47,440 nucleotides of DNA from a virus. Where the stretch lies: the IMG/VR virus record IMGVR_UViG_3300042452_000457, positions 1 through 47,440 of that record. One strand, 5' to 3'. This document shows positions 33,330 through 40,576 of the stretch, one piece after another. Position 1 is the stretch's first letter. The number at the start of each line of letters is the position of its first letter. Below the pieces are notes generated by a model. It did not search any database. It was not told where the DNA came from and saw nothing but the letters and a program-made list of their open reading frames with translations. A program made the translations under genes and the position numbers.

Positions 33330-34712
33330 TCATGGATTAAGGATGAGCGTACTGGTTTTGCGCGAGCGAGCTTTCCAGCGGAAGAAAGCCCATCCCGGTT
33401 TGTAACCACGGCGAGCGGCAAGGGCACGGAAATCTTCGAGAGTTCGACACATTCCTTCCTCGCGGCGTTCGTCGCGCTTCTTGGCGATGTCCTCGATGGA
33501 CAGGCGCTGAAGCTCGCCATCGACCTCGTCGATCTCCCGAGGAGCGATCTTGCGTTCGGATCCGCACTGCGGGCATGTGGTGCCGGCGAAGATCGCGAAA
33601 CACTTCGAGCACTGCTTGGTTTCGACCAGACGCGACTTCGACTTGCGTTTCTCGCGGCCGCCAAGGTCCCACTCGCGATCTTGTTCGGCTAGGCCGTGCC
33701 GCATGCAGTTTCCTACGTGGTCGAGGATGACAGCGTGAGTCTTGCCGGGGTAAGGTCTGAGAGCACGACCAAGCTGTTGCAAATGCATGGACAACGATTG
33801 AGTGGGCCGAAGGAGAATCGCGGCGTTGACCGTGGGGAGATCGAACCCCTCGGAGATCAACTCGCAGCTGGTGAGGACCAGGATGCGGCCGGCGGTCAGG
33901 TCTTCCACTCGCTTCTTGCGGGTCTCCTGATCCAGCTGGCCGTCGATCGACGCTGCCGGGATACCAGCGGCTTCAAACTTTGCCGCAACGTGCTGCGAGT
34001 GAGCGACGGAGATGCAGAAGGCCACCGCCCGCTGGTTTGGGCAAAAGCGCCGGTAGTGCGTTACCGCGTCGCCGGTTATTTTTGGGGTGTCGATTATCTC
34101 GGCCGCCTCACCGAGATTGTAATCGCCGGCCAGCTTGGAGACGCCTGAGAGATCCACGGCCTCCCGGGGCGCGTAGTAGACCGGCCTGGCCAGGAATCCG
34201 TTGTCGATGAGCCACTCAACAGACGGCCCCATGACCATACGGTCGAACACGGAGCCGAGGCCCTTGCCGTCAAGACGCTCTGGGGTCGCAGTGACGCCGA
34301 TGAACTTGGCTTTCGGCCAGTTGGCGAACATCTGGATGTAGGACTTTGAGACCGCGTGATGCGCTTCGTCGATGATGACAAGGTCGGGCTCTTGAACGCG
34401 ATCGAACCGTCGCGCAAGGGTCTGGATTGAGGCAACCATGGCAGATTGTTGAGCCATGAATTTGCCAGACTGGATGAATCCATGAGGCACGCTGACCCGC
34501 TTGAGCGTGGAACTGATCTGTTCGAGGATTTCATTCCGGTGCGCGACGATGATAACCCGGGATCCACGTTTCAGGACCTGCGAGGTGATGTAGCTGAAAA
34601 GGACCGTCTTGCCGGATCCAGTAGGGCTTACTGCGATCGGGCGCTTGGCGCCGGTGGCAAACGCGGATCGGATGTCGTTGGACAGCTGGTTTTGGTACGG
34701 CCGGAGTTCCAT
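33330..34712 (-). CDS. DEAD/DEAH-box SF2 helicase with zinc ribbon
   Basis: 460 residues from ATG 34712 (MELRPYQNQLSNDIRSAF). The motifs are all visible: Q-motif-like RPYQ, Walker A SPTGSGKT (29-36), DEAH 115-118, VTATPERLDGKG, and LQQLGRALRPYPGK as motif VI. A C-terminal four-cysteine ribbon (CSKCFAIFAGTTCPQC) lies at about 385-400. Helicases of this UvsW/RAD25-like shape remodel forks and branched DNA, often next to VRR-NUC in phages. No Shine-Dalgarno sequence precedes the start. It is the first gene of the leftward replication operon, just after the divergent operator region. Confidence 0.85.
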   Translation of the reverse strand: MELRPYQNQLSNDIRSAFATGAKRPIAVSPTGSGKTVLFSYITSQVLKRGSRVIIVAHRNEILEQISSTLKRVSVPHGFIQSGKFMAQQSAMVASIQTLARRFDRVQEPDLVIIDEAHHAVSKSYIQMFANWPKAKFIGVTATPERLDGKGLGSVFDRMVMGPSVEWLIDNGFLARPVYYAPREAVDLSGVSKLAGDYNLGEAAEIIDTPKITGDAVTHYRRFCPNQRAVAFCISVAHSQHVAAKFEAAGIPAASIDGQLDQETRKKRVEDLTAGRILVLTSCELISEGFDLPTVNAAILLRPTQSLSMHLQQLGRALRPYPGKTHAVILDHVGNCMRHGLAEQDREWDLGGREKRKSKSRLVETKQCSKCFAIFAGTTCPQCGSERKIAPREIDEVDGELQRLSIEDIAKKRDERREEGMCRTLEDFRALAARRGYKPGWAFFRWKARSRKTSTLILNP

Positions 34713-34738
34713 CGTGAGCCGTAGGCTGTGTTCTATGG

Positions 34739-34752
34739 CTTGACGTGTCAAG
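34739..34752. promoter_or_regulatory. Candidate operator CTTGAC-GT-GTCAAG
   Basis: A perfect 6-bp inverted repeat around a 2-base centre lies in the 62-base gap between the leftward helicase gene and the rightward ribbon-helix-helix gene. Each arm also reads as a -35 box (TTGACG on plus, TTGACA on minus), so a bound repressor would cover both promoters. The neighbouring small DNA-binding gene is the obvious candidate regulator. No binding data exist. Confidence 0.5.
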
Positions 34753-34774
34753 CACAAGCTGCACACTCGCCGGC

Positions 34775-34966
34775 ATGAGTAACACGATTCGAGTGAGCTA
34801 CAGGTTGCCGATTGAGGTGGCCCAGATGTTGGAAGATGAGGCGATTCGATCCCGCCGGACGAAAACCGCGGTGTTGATTATCGCGATCGAGGACCATGTT
34901 CTGCAATGCGAGGGTGAGCGAGCGGCTTCGTCAAAAAAACCGGTTGACACTCGAAAGAGGCGCTAG
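34775..34966 (+). CDS. Ribbon-helix-helix regulator candidate
   Basis: 63 residues from ATG 34775 (MSNTIRVSYRLPIEVAQMLE). The pattern of one basic strand (TIRVSYRLP) followed by two helices (EVAQMLEDEAIRSRRTKTAV, LIIAIEDHVLQ) is that of CopG/Arc-type ribbon-helix-helix proteins, which bind palindromes as dimers. The C-terminus is basic (SSKKPVDTRKRR). It reads away from the palindrome at 34739-34752 and probably controls the divergent replication and capsid operons, an inference from position. Confidence 0.6.
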   Translation: MSNTIRVSYRLPIEVAQMLEDEAIRSRRTKTAVLIIAIEDHVLQCEGERAASSKKPVDTRKRR

Positions 34967-35175
34967 CACGCTTCCAGCACGACGATTAACTCGGTTTCGT
35001 CAACCGAGCGCGAACTGGGCGCGTTATTTCAGTTGGCCAAGGGTGCCGAAGGGCATCCGCCGGTTCCACGGCTCGGACTCGCCACCGAGGTTGGATTACT
35101 GGTCTTCACAGACCCGCAATCTGCCTCGTTGTCTCGGAGGGGTAGGTGAAGAAACCCCGAGGCAGGAGAGCCAAT
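34967..35175 (+). promoter_or_regulatory. Structured leader of the capsid gene
   Basis: 209 bases without a gene. A TTGACA box (34944-34949) just upstream could start a transcript, but its -10 is weak. CTCGGTT (34990-34996) pairs with AACCGAG (35002-35008). GGGTGCC and GGCATCC around 35039-35056 form a second hairpin. CTCGGAGGGG (35133-35142) can pair with CCCCGAG (35155-35161) directly before the ribosome-binding site AGGAGA at 35164-35169. The leader may set capsid expression by RNA structure. Confidence 0.4.
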
Positions 35176-36780
35176 ATGGCCGCAGGAAATGTAATCAGCT
35201 GTAAGCAGTTTGCTTCCTTCCTCGTTTCGCAGGAGCCTGTGTACGACAAGGAAGTGCTCAAGGACATCCGCCCGTTTGACGGGATGATCGGATACTACAA
35301 CACCGGATCTTTCGACGCGTATTCCGGTACCACCCACCGTTTCGACCGCTTCAACAGCGTGTTCCCGAACGTGACTGGAGCCTGGGAGAACCCGACTGGC
35401 GCGGCCTGTACCGGCCAGCCGTGCGATCCCACCGAGAACAAGATCGGTTGGGGCTGGAGCCGCAACGAATACTCGCTGGAGAAGCAGTCATGGGGTTCCG
35501 ACATCCTGTGCTTCGACCAGATCATGACGAAGACGAAGGCCAAGGAGCACTTCCGTCAGATCATCGACGATGTGTTGCGTCCGGCCACGAACTGGATCAC
35601 CACGTACTACCTCCAGCGTAAGGCGGCTGAACTGGCTGGCTCGCTGGTGGGCGGCAACTCTTTCGCGTGCGCCGCTGGTCTGCCTCCGATCAACTTCTCT
35701 TGGGTTGGCGCTGGCTACACCACGCTGCGTGTGACGAATAACGCCGCGGCCGCAATCACTGCCGCTTCGCTGGGTCGTTTGACCCCGGAGATCCTCCAGT
35801 CGCGTGTCACCCGTCAGTATTTCTTGGGCGCCATTCAGGCCGGCAAGGAAGGCTACGATTCCCTTCAGTTGCACACCGACAAGGATACCTTCCGGTATCT
35901 GTCGAAGACGAACGCGTCCCTGTACGATGCCTGGCGTTTCGGCGTTTTCGCCCCAGCCGCCAAGGAGTTCTACAAGTACGGTTTCATGGGTTTCGTCGGC
36001 GACTTCATGGTGAAGGTCCTCCAGTTCCCGCTGCGCTTCAATGCGACCGCGACCGCTGGCAACTACACCTTGGTGCTGCCGTACAAGAACGTGGCCGCAA
36101 CCGAGGGTATCAAGTCTGTCTTCAACGAAGACTACGACAAGGCCCAGTACCAGATCAGCTACATCAACAACCCTCGCGCCCTGCGCGTGATGCCGTTCCG
36201 CCCCGAGGCCGTGAACCCGAATATGCCGTTCATGGTTCGGGATTATGGTGGGCGTTGGAAGTTCGCGACCAACGATTTGGGCGCGGACTGTGCGGGCAAG
36301 CCGATCGACAACAGTCGCGGCAACAAGGGCAAGTTCATTGCTGACTTCCAGTTGGCCGTGAAGCCTGAGCATCCGGAATGGCTGGAAGCCATTTTCCACA
36401 AGGTCGATCGCGGTTGCATCGAGATCATCCCGGTCTGCGAGGCTGACCCCGGCAACCCTGCTCAGAGCTACAACTCTGAGGATCCAACCTGCGGTGTTGT
36501 GGTTCAGTTCACGGCCGTTGCGAACGACGCTGGAAACTTCGTCATCGGAACGACTGGTATCCTGTGCGACGAAAACATCGTCACCAACGCGGGTATCAGC
36601 GAGGCCACTCCGGCTGCGTTGGTCGCCGCCTTGCAGACGGTCTGGGACGCCGAGTTCGGCACCGCGTCTGGCACCTGGAGCGTTGTCTCTGGCAACGTGA
36701 TCCAGCTGGCCGGCAGCGCGATCGGTACGACCACTGAGGTTGTGCCCTGCACGAACGTGACCCTGGAGTTCGCGATCTAA
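35176..36780 (+). CDS. Major capsid protein
   Basis: 534 residues from ATG 35176, with AGGAGA six bases upstream. Segments typical of a HK97-fold subunit are seen: an N-terminal region ending in YYNTGSFDAYSG, a long central helix (AKEHFRQIIDDVLRPATNWI), and phrases such as VLPYKNVAATEGIKSVFNED. Residues 440-534 (from EADPGNPAQSYNSEDPTCGV) form a Thr/Val/Gly-rich terminal extension, perhaps a surface domain. The best evidence is context and the absence of another candidate: it precedes decoration or fibre genes and codes for a protein of the right size. Scaffold and portal lie on the other strand. Confidence 0.75.
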   Translation: MAAGNVISCKQFASFLVSQEPVYDKEVLKDIRPFDGMIGYYNTGSFDAYSGTTHRFDRFNSVFPNVTGAWENPTGAACTGQPCDPTENKIGWGWSRNEYSLEKQSWGSDILCFDQIMTKTKAKEHFRQIIDDVLRPATNWITTYYLQRKAAELAGSLVGGNSFACAAGLPPINFSWVGAGYTTLRVTNNAAAAITAASLGRLTPEILQSRVTRQYFLGAIQAGKEGYDSLQLHTDKDTFRYLSKTNASLYDAWRFGVFAPAAKEFYKYGFMGFVGDFMVKVLQFPLRFNATATAGNYTLVLPYKNVAATEGIKSVFNEDYDKAQYQISYINNPRALRVMPFRPEAVNPNMPFMVRDYGGRWKFATNDLGADCAGKPIDNSRGNKGKFIADFQLAVKPEHPEWLEAIFHKVDRGCIEIIPVCEADPGNPAQSYNSEDPTCGVVVQFTAVANDAGNFVIGTTGILCDENIVTNAGISEATPAALVAALQTVWDAEFGTASGTWSVVSGNVIQLAGSAIGTTTEVVPCTNVTLEFAI

Positions 36781-36794
36781 ACTACCACCAAACA

Positions 36795-36862
36795 GGGCTC
36801 TCCTTCGGGGGAGCCCCCGAGGTGCTGGCAGCCTTCCGGAGCGTCCGGGATGCTGGCAGCCT
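36795..36862 (+). other. Stem-loops and direct repeat after the capsid gene
   Basis: GGGCTCTCC (36795-36803) and GGGGAGCCC (36808-36816) pair with one G-U around a UUCG loop, 15 bases after the capsid stop. CCGGA and TCCGG form another hairpin at 36836-36848. TGCTGGCAGCCT is repeated at 36823-36834 and 36851-36862. Without a T run this is probably a stability element or partial terminator that keeps capsid mRNA abundant relative to downstream genes. Confidence 0.5.
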
Positions 36863-36892
36863 CTCAACTGGGCCAAAGAAAAGGATTTTACG

Positions 36893-37159
36893 ATGTACGG
36901 ACAAATGATGGGAAAACGAAAGATGGACGGCATGGGCCGTATGGGCGCCGAGGTTGAAACCGTCGAGTTTATGCCTCCTGAGGGAATGAAGCTCGAAGGC
37001 GAATCCGGAACCGCCATGGTTGACTGGCGAATGACGCCCAATGGAACCGTTGAAATCGTTGCGTTCGACGGCATCACGCTTGGTGAATCCGGCCGGCAAG
37101 ACGTGGAAGAGGTCGAAGGCGCCGAGATGGAAATGGACGACATGGAGGAGGAAGCCTGA
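36893..37159 (+). CDS. Small acidic Met-rich protein
   Basis: 88 residues from ATG 36893. It begins MYGQMMGKRKMDGMGRMGAE and ends in a highly acidic Met-rich tail (EVEGAEMEMDDMEEEA). The middle (TAMVDWRMTPNGTVEIVAFD) is beta-like. It follows the capsid gene and could be a decoration, capsid-assembly or DNA-mimic type protein; no family recognised. Confidence 0.5.
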   Translation: MYGQMMGKRKMDGMGRMGAEVETVEFMPPEGMKLEGESGTAMVDWRMTPNGTVEIVAFDGITLGESGRQDVEEVEGAEMEMDDMEEEA

Positions 37160-37160
37160 T

Positions 37161-37565
37161 ATGCCTGCCCTCAATTCTCAAGAAATTGCAGCGCTGAGCG
37201 GATGTTTTGACTGCCTGTCGCCGGGCGTAAAAGAGAGCTTCATGCTGGTGCTTCTCCAGCAAATTCAGGCTGCTTCGCCAGGCGCACTACTGACCACGAC
37301 CAGCACCGGTGGATTGCGTACCGCGACGGCCACGTCTGCGGCCAACCCGGCCCGCCGCCGGTTTGTGATCCAGAACCAGAAAGGTGAGCACCTGCACGTA
37401 AAATTCGGCACTGGCGCAACTACCACGGATTACCACTACATCCTTCAGAGCGCGGCAACTGCTGGTATTTCCGGATCATCTTTGACTTTCGACGGCTACA
37501 CGGGCGCAATCAGCGTCGCTCCTGTCACCGGAAACCCATCGTACACGTTCGCTGAGTTCGTTTGA
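37161..37565 (+). CDS. Head decoration-like protein
   Basis: 134 residues from ATG 37161, with GGAGGA upstream. A helical start (LNSQEIAALSGCFDCLSPGV) is followed by a beta-rich domain with RRFVIQNQKGEHLHVKFGTG and GISGSSLTFDGYTGAISVAP. That pattern recurs in head fibre and decoration proteins of phages. It sits between the capsid gene and a large fibre-like gene. Its role is inferred from this context. Confidence 0.5.
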   Translation: MPALNSQEIAALSGCFDCLSPGVKESFMLVLLQQIQAASPGALLTTTSTGGLRTATATSAANPARRRFVIQNQKGEHLHVKFGTGATTTDYHYILQSAATAGISGSSLTFDGYTGAISVAPVTGNPSYTFAEFV

Positions 37566-37586
37566 TTCAACATTGCACACTGATTT

Positions 37587-39479
37587 ATGCCTACCCCCTC
37601 CATTCAAACCCTTGTGACCGACGCGCAGGGTGTTCTGAACCTCCAGAACATGACCACGATTCGGTCTGCCATGGCTGTTGCGCTTGCCAACGCCAACACT
37701 GGCACGCCGCTCAACCCGAACCTGACCAATCAGCAGCTCATCAATGAAACCTTTCAGGTGATGACTCTGCCCAAGTCGGACATTGAATCCATCATCGTCA
37801 ACCAAATGATGAAGTTCATGTTCGCCCCGCCGGCGCCGGGTGGCGTAGGTGCCAACCAGCAGGTTCTTTTCAATGACAACGGCGCTTTGGCTGGAGACTC
37901 CGGCCTGACGTACAACAAGACGACGGACACGCTGTCGCTTGTTAATCTGATTCTTAGCGGCAACACCACCCTCGGCGACGCTCAGACCGACACCTCGACG
38001 ATCAACGCCCAGCTTACCGCTCGGCAAGGCGAGTTTCCTGCCGCCGTCCGCGCCGCTGCCAGCGACTACGCTGCGGTGACGTTCGATGGGGCGACGACTG
38101 CGACGCGGGTGTCAGCCCCGTGCCAAGCCATCGGAACCGGAGATTTCTCTATGTGGGTCCGGTTTCGGGTTCCAGTCGCCCAACCGTCGGTGGGCGGACA
38201 AGGGGTCATCACCACGTCTGGTGGTTCTACCGGCGCGGGTTCAAGGGCCTTTGGTATTCGTTTGTCCTTAAGCACGCTGAATGTCACGTTGCGTGATGCA
38301 GCTGGGGCAACGGCCAAGAATGCGGGTTTGTCAAATTTTCACACGAACTTCGCCGGACAAGTGGTTGATGTGGTTGTCACCCGCAGTGGTTCCACGTTGA
38401 AGGTGTACATCAACGGCACGGACACAGCCTACAGCGACACCGGAAGTGGATCTTGGTCCGACACTGTAACCAGTACGTTTTTGAACGTCGGAGTCTTTGA
38501 TGCGGGCGATCTTTTCTTCGGCCGCATCTACCGCTCCGTCGTCTTCAACCGCGCACTGAGTGCTGGCGATGTCACCGAGCTTATCACCATCGGCGTGAAT
38601 CCGGCGGATCAGTGGGGGACGCAGACGCAGATTTGGAACACGACCACGCTCAATGGTGGTTTTGAAACCGCTGGCGGTGGTGGTGCTGATGTGTTTGCAA
38701 ACTGGGTGGAGTTTACAAGTGGAACAGGCGTTTTATCAAGGGATACTGTTGATTACAGTCCTGACCTTGGAAGCACTGCTTCTGCAAAAGCTCTTGGAAC
38801 AGACGGAACCGCTGTTTGGTCGTTGTACAATACGCCCACTCTTGTAGCTAATAAACGCTATAGGATATCGGCTGCACACAAACGAAGTGCAAATGCCAAC
38901 GTTGTTTGGAAAACAGTTACCACAAACCTAATTCTTGCAACCTTCGCAGTAACCACCAGTTGGGGAAATTATTCCGGCGAGTTCGTGATGCCTGCGAACG
39001 AGTTTGTGAAAGTTGATGGCGGAGGAAACAATACGACGTGGATCGACAACGTTATCCTTGAGCGCATCGGCGCAATCGTAGACCTCGACTTCACCGTCGG
39101 AACCGGCTACCAAGCCACCGACCGCAGCACCAACAACCTGCACGGCACGCTGTTCAACGGTGTGGAGTTCACGGTTCCGAGGCGAATGGCGGTTCTCTAT
39201 GCGACGACCACAGCGTCCGGCAACACTCAGATGCTCGGCACCCTGGCGATTCCGACCAATGCAGTCATTGAGGACGTAATCGTCAACTCGACCGGATCAG
39301 CTACCGTCAGCGTCGGCAACGTCTCCGCTGGCACCCAGATCGTCAACGCCGCATCGGTTGTATCCGGCCGACAGAAGCTCACCATCGCCACGCCGTTCAG
39401 CACCACCGGCAATCTGTGGGTGAACAGTTCCGCTGCCGTGACGCTCCAATTCACCATCTTCTACACCATCGCCGCCTAA
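37587..39479 (+). CDS. Head-fibre-like protein with LamG and carbohydrate-binding domains
   Basis: 630 residues from ATG 37587. The N-terminal 110 residues (FNDNGALAGDSGLTYNKTTD at about 95-114) have the trimeric fibre pattern. Residues about 165-330 look like a laminin-G or concanavalin-like sandwich (AVTFDGATTATRVS, GDFSMWVRFRVPVAQ, SGSTLKVYINGTDTAY, LFFGRIYRSVVFNRAL). Residues about 350-500 look like a carbohydrate-binding module (LNGGFETAGGGGADVFANW, NKRYRISAAHKRSANANVVW). This module is encoded by visibly more A+T-rich DNA around 38650-39060. The C-terminus is a beta domain. It probably binds sugars on cells or mucus; the exact target is unknown. Confidence 0.6.
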   Translation: MPTPSIQTLVTDAQGVLNLQNMTTIRSAMAVALANANTGTPLNPNLTNQQLINETFQVMTLPKSDIESIIVNQMMKFMFAPPAPGGVGANQQVLFNDNGALAGDSGLTYNKTTDTLSLVNLILSGNTTLGDAQTDTSTINAQLTARQGEFPAAVRAAASDYAAVTFDGATTATRVSAPCQAIGTGDFSMWVRFRVPVAQPSVGGQGVITTSGGSTGAGSRAFGIRLSLSTLNVTLRDAAGATAKNAGLSNFHTNFAGQVVDVVVTRSGSTLKVYINGTDTAYSDTGSGSWSDTVTSTFLNVGVFDAGDLFFGRIYRSVVFNRALSAGDVTELITIGVNPADQWGTQTQIWNTTTLNGGFETAGGGGADVFANWVEFTSGTGVLSRDTVDYSPDLGSTASAKALGTDGTAVWSLYNTPTLVANKRYRISAAHKRSANANVVWKTVTTNLILATFAVTTSWGNYSGEFVMPANEFVKVDGGGNNTTWIDNVILERIGAIVDLDFTVGTGYQATDRSTNNLHGTLFNGVEFTVPRRMAVLYATTTASGNTQMLGTLAIPTNAVIEDVIVNSTGSATVSVGNVSAGTQIVNAASVVSGRQKLTIATPFSTTGNLWVNSSAAVTLQFTIFYTIAA

Positions 39480-39482
39480 GTT

Positions 39483-39713
39483 ATGGACAAAGAAATCACA
39501 CTGGAAACCGAGCCGCTCGAAACCATCATCTTTGATCCTCCGATCAAGGTTTCGGAGGACAAGATCGTCGGTGGCACCGTAGTCACCTCGGCGGAAATCA
39601 ATCCGCCCGATGGGTCCGGCATGGTCATTGCACGGATCTTGCCCATTGGCTACGTCATGGGTTTTCCGTTCGTTGACTCCAACGAAAACTCTATCAGGGT
39701 TGGCCTGAACTAA
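39483..39713 (+). CDS. Small hypothetical protein
   Basis: 76 residues from ATG 39483, three bases after the fibre stop. Acidic, beta-rich (LETIIFDPPIKVSEDKIVGG, MVIARILPIGYVMGFPFVDS), with no recognisable family. It may be a fibre-associated or chaperone protein given its position. Confidence 0.5.
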   Translation: MDKEITLETEPLETIIFDPPIKVSEDKIVGGTVVTSAEINPPDGSGMVIARILPIGYVMGFPFVDSNENSIRVGLN

Positions 39714-39741
39714 TTAAAACCCCTCTCACCCCCACCCACCA

Positions 39742-39948
39742 ATGCCGGAGGAGAACCTTCACAACCTTGAAGTCCGCATCGTGAGACTCGAAACCATCAT
39801 CGGTGACAAAGACGCGGGGATGGTCTCCGACATCCACGGCATCAAATCCACCGTCGAAGGACTCAAGCAGTTTCAGTGGAAGCTGTTTGGCGGCCTCGGG
39901 GTTTTGGTTGTGCTGGCCCAACTGATCGGTAGGATCGGACTGAAATGA
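39742..39948 (+). CDS. XhlA-like lysis-associated protein
   Basis: 68 residues from ATG 39742. The first 40 residues are a charged helix (LEVRIVRLETIIGDKDAGMV). The end is a membrane segment (FQWKLFGGLGVLVVLAQLIG). Small proteins with this form, such as the haemolysin XhlA type, act with holins at the membrane. It is followed by ATGA overlap with the holin candidate. Confidence 0.55.
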   Translation: MPEENLHNLEVRIVRLETIIGDKDAGMVSDIHGIKSTVEGLKQFQWKLFGGLGVLVVLAQLIGRIGLK

Positions 39949-40139
39949 ATGACTCACTGAAATCCATCGTCCGCCACGGACTCTCGTTCGGTGGCGGTTT
40001 CCTTGTCGCCAAGGGCCTTGTGACCGTTGACCAAGCCAATGAGCTTGCCGGCGCTATCATCACGCTCCTAGGCGTCGGCTGGTCCGTCTGGAAGAACTCC
40101 AAGACCCCGCCGGCTCCGCCCGCTGCTCTAGCTGCGTGA
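39945..40139 (+). CDS. Holin candidate
   Basis: 64 residues from ATG 39945. It has two hydrophobic segments (GLSFGGGFLVAKGLVTVDQA and ELAGAIITLLGVGWSVW) and then a Pro/Ala end (SKTPPAPPAALAA). This matches the small two-helix holin pattern with the early R-H-G start and the late GVGWSVW. It would form pores and time lysis. Overlaps the genes on both sides by 4 bases. Confidence 0.65.
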   Translation: MNDSLKSIVRHGLSFGGGFLVAKGLVTVDQANELAGAIITLLGVGWSVWKNSKTPPAPPAALAA

Positions 40140-40306
40140 ACTGGATCTACCAACTGGCAAAGGCGTTCCTGGACTGGCTCCGGGAAACGCCTGCGCCAAC
40201 AGTCGAAGACGGAAATGCGCCAAAACCTCTCAAGAACGATCTGGCTGCTCGTATTGCCAATCTGCCTGGGCTGCCAGACAAAAGTGATCCTGGTGCCAAA
40301 CGGTGA
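40136..40306 (+). CDS. 56-residue protein overlapping the lipoprotein gene
   Basis: Short gene from GTG 40136 (GTGA overlap with the holin stop). It begins MNWIYQLAKAFLDWLRETPA, an amphipathic aromatic start, and ends in a charged hydrophilic tail (DLAARIANLPGLPDKSDPGA). Its last 92 bases overlap the start of the next gene in another frame, the layout of Rz/Rz1 spanin pairs. A true i-spanin would have a stronger membrane helix, so it may be a reduced or different type. Confidence 0.5.
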   Translation: MNWIYQLAKAFLDWLRETPAPTVEDGNAPKPLKNDLAARIANLPGLPDKSDPGAKR

Positions 40307-40430
40307 CCCGGTGCTGCTGGCGGAGCCGGTGCGCGCCAAAGTCTACGCGTTTGACAAGCAAGGCAATCTTGCTGGCCCCTCAACTGTGAAGATTCCAGCT
40401 GGGTGGTACGCGCTGCCCAAGGCGAAATGA
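40215..40430 (+). CDS. Small lipoprotein, o-spanin candidate
   Basis: 71 residues from ATG 40215. It has a lipoprotein signal: MRQNLSRTIWLLVLPICLGC, whose Cys at position 20 (CLGC-Q) is the likely lipidation site. The mature part (TKVILVPNGDPVLLAEPVRA, then KVYAFDKQGNLAGPSTVKIP) is beta-rich. It is nested in another frame of the preceding gene's 3' end, as for Rz1. A role in the final outer-membrane step of lysis is likely and would imply a Gram-negative-type host envelope. Confidence 0.6.
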   Translation: MRQNLSRTIWLLVLPICLGCQTKVILVPNGDPVLLAEPVRAKVYAFDKQGNLAGPSTVKIPAGWYALPKAK

Positions 40431-40576
40431 AAACCAAGTACGCCAAACTGGTCACGAAGCTCAAGAAGCAAGGCGCTGACGATCCCCGCGCTCTCGCGGC
40501 CTTCATTGGCAGAAAAAAGCTCGGCGCGGAAGAGTTCCAACGCCGAGCCGCTGCTGGCCGTAAGGCCGCTCGTTAG
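40427..40576 (+). CDS. 49-residue basic protein
   Basis: Short gene from ATG 40427 (ATGA overlap). The product MKTKYAKLVTKLKKQGADDP continues RALAAFIGRKKLGAEEFQR and ends AAAGRKAAR. Small Arg/Lys/Ala-rich proteins with AAFIGRKKLG occur in other phage genomes with unknown function. Its stop TAG (40574-40576) interlocks with the stop TAA (40575-40573) of the minus-strand scaffold gene. Confidence 0.6.
   Translation: MKTKYAKLVTKLKKQGADDPRALAAFIGRKKLGAEEFQRRAAAGRKAAR

Noticed and set aside
35488-37143. Long minus-strand frame of 551 codons opposite the major capsid gene
   Set aside because: It is antisense to a well-supported gene, has His/Arg-rich unfolded-looking sequence and no ribosome-binding site. 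It arises from G+C-rich codon use.
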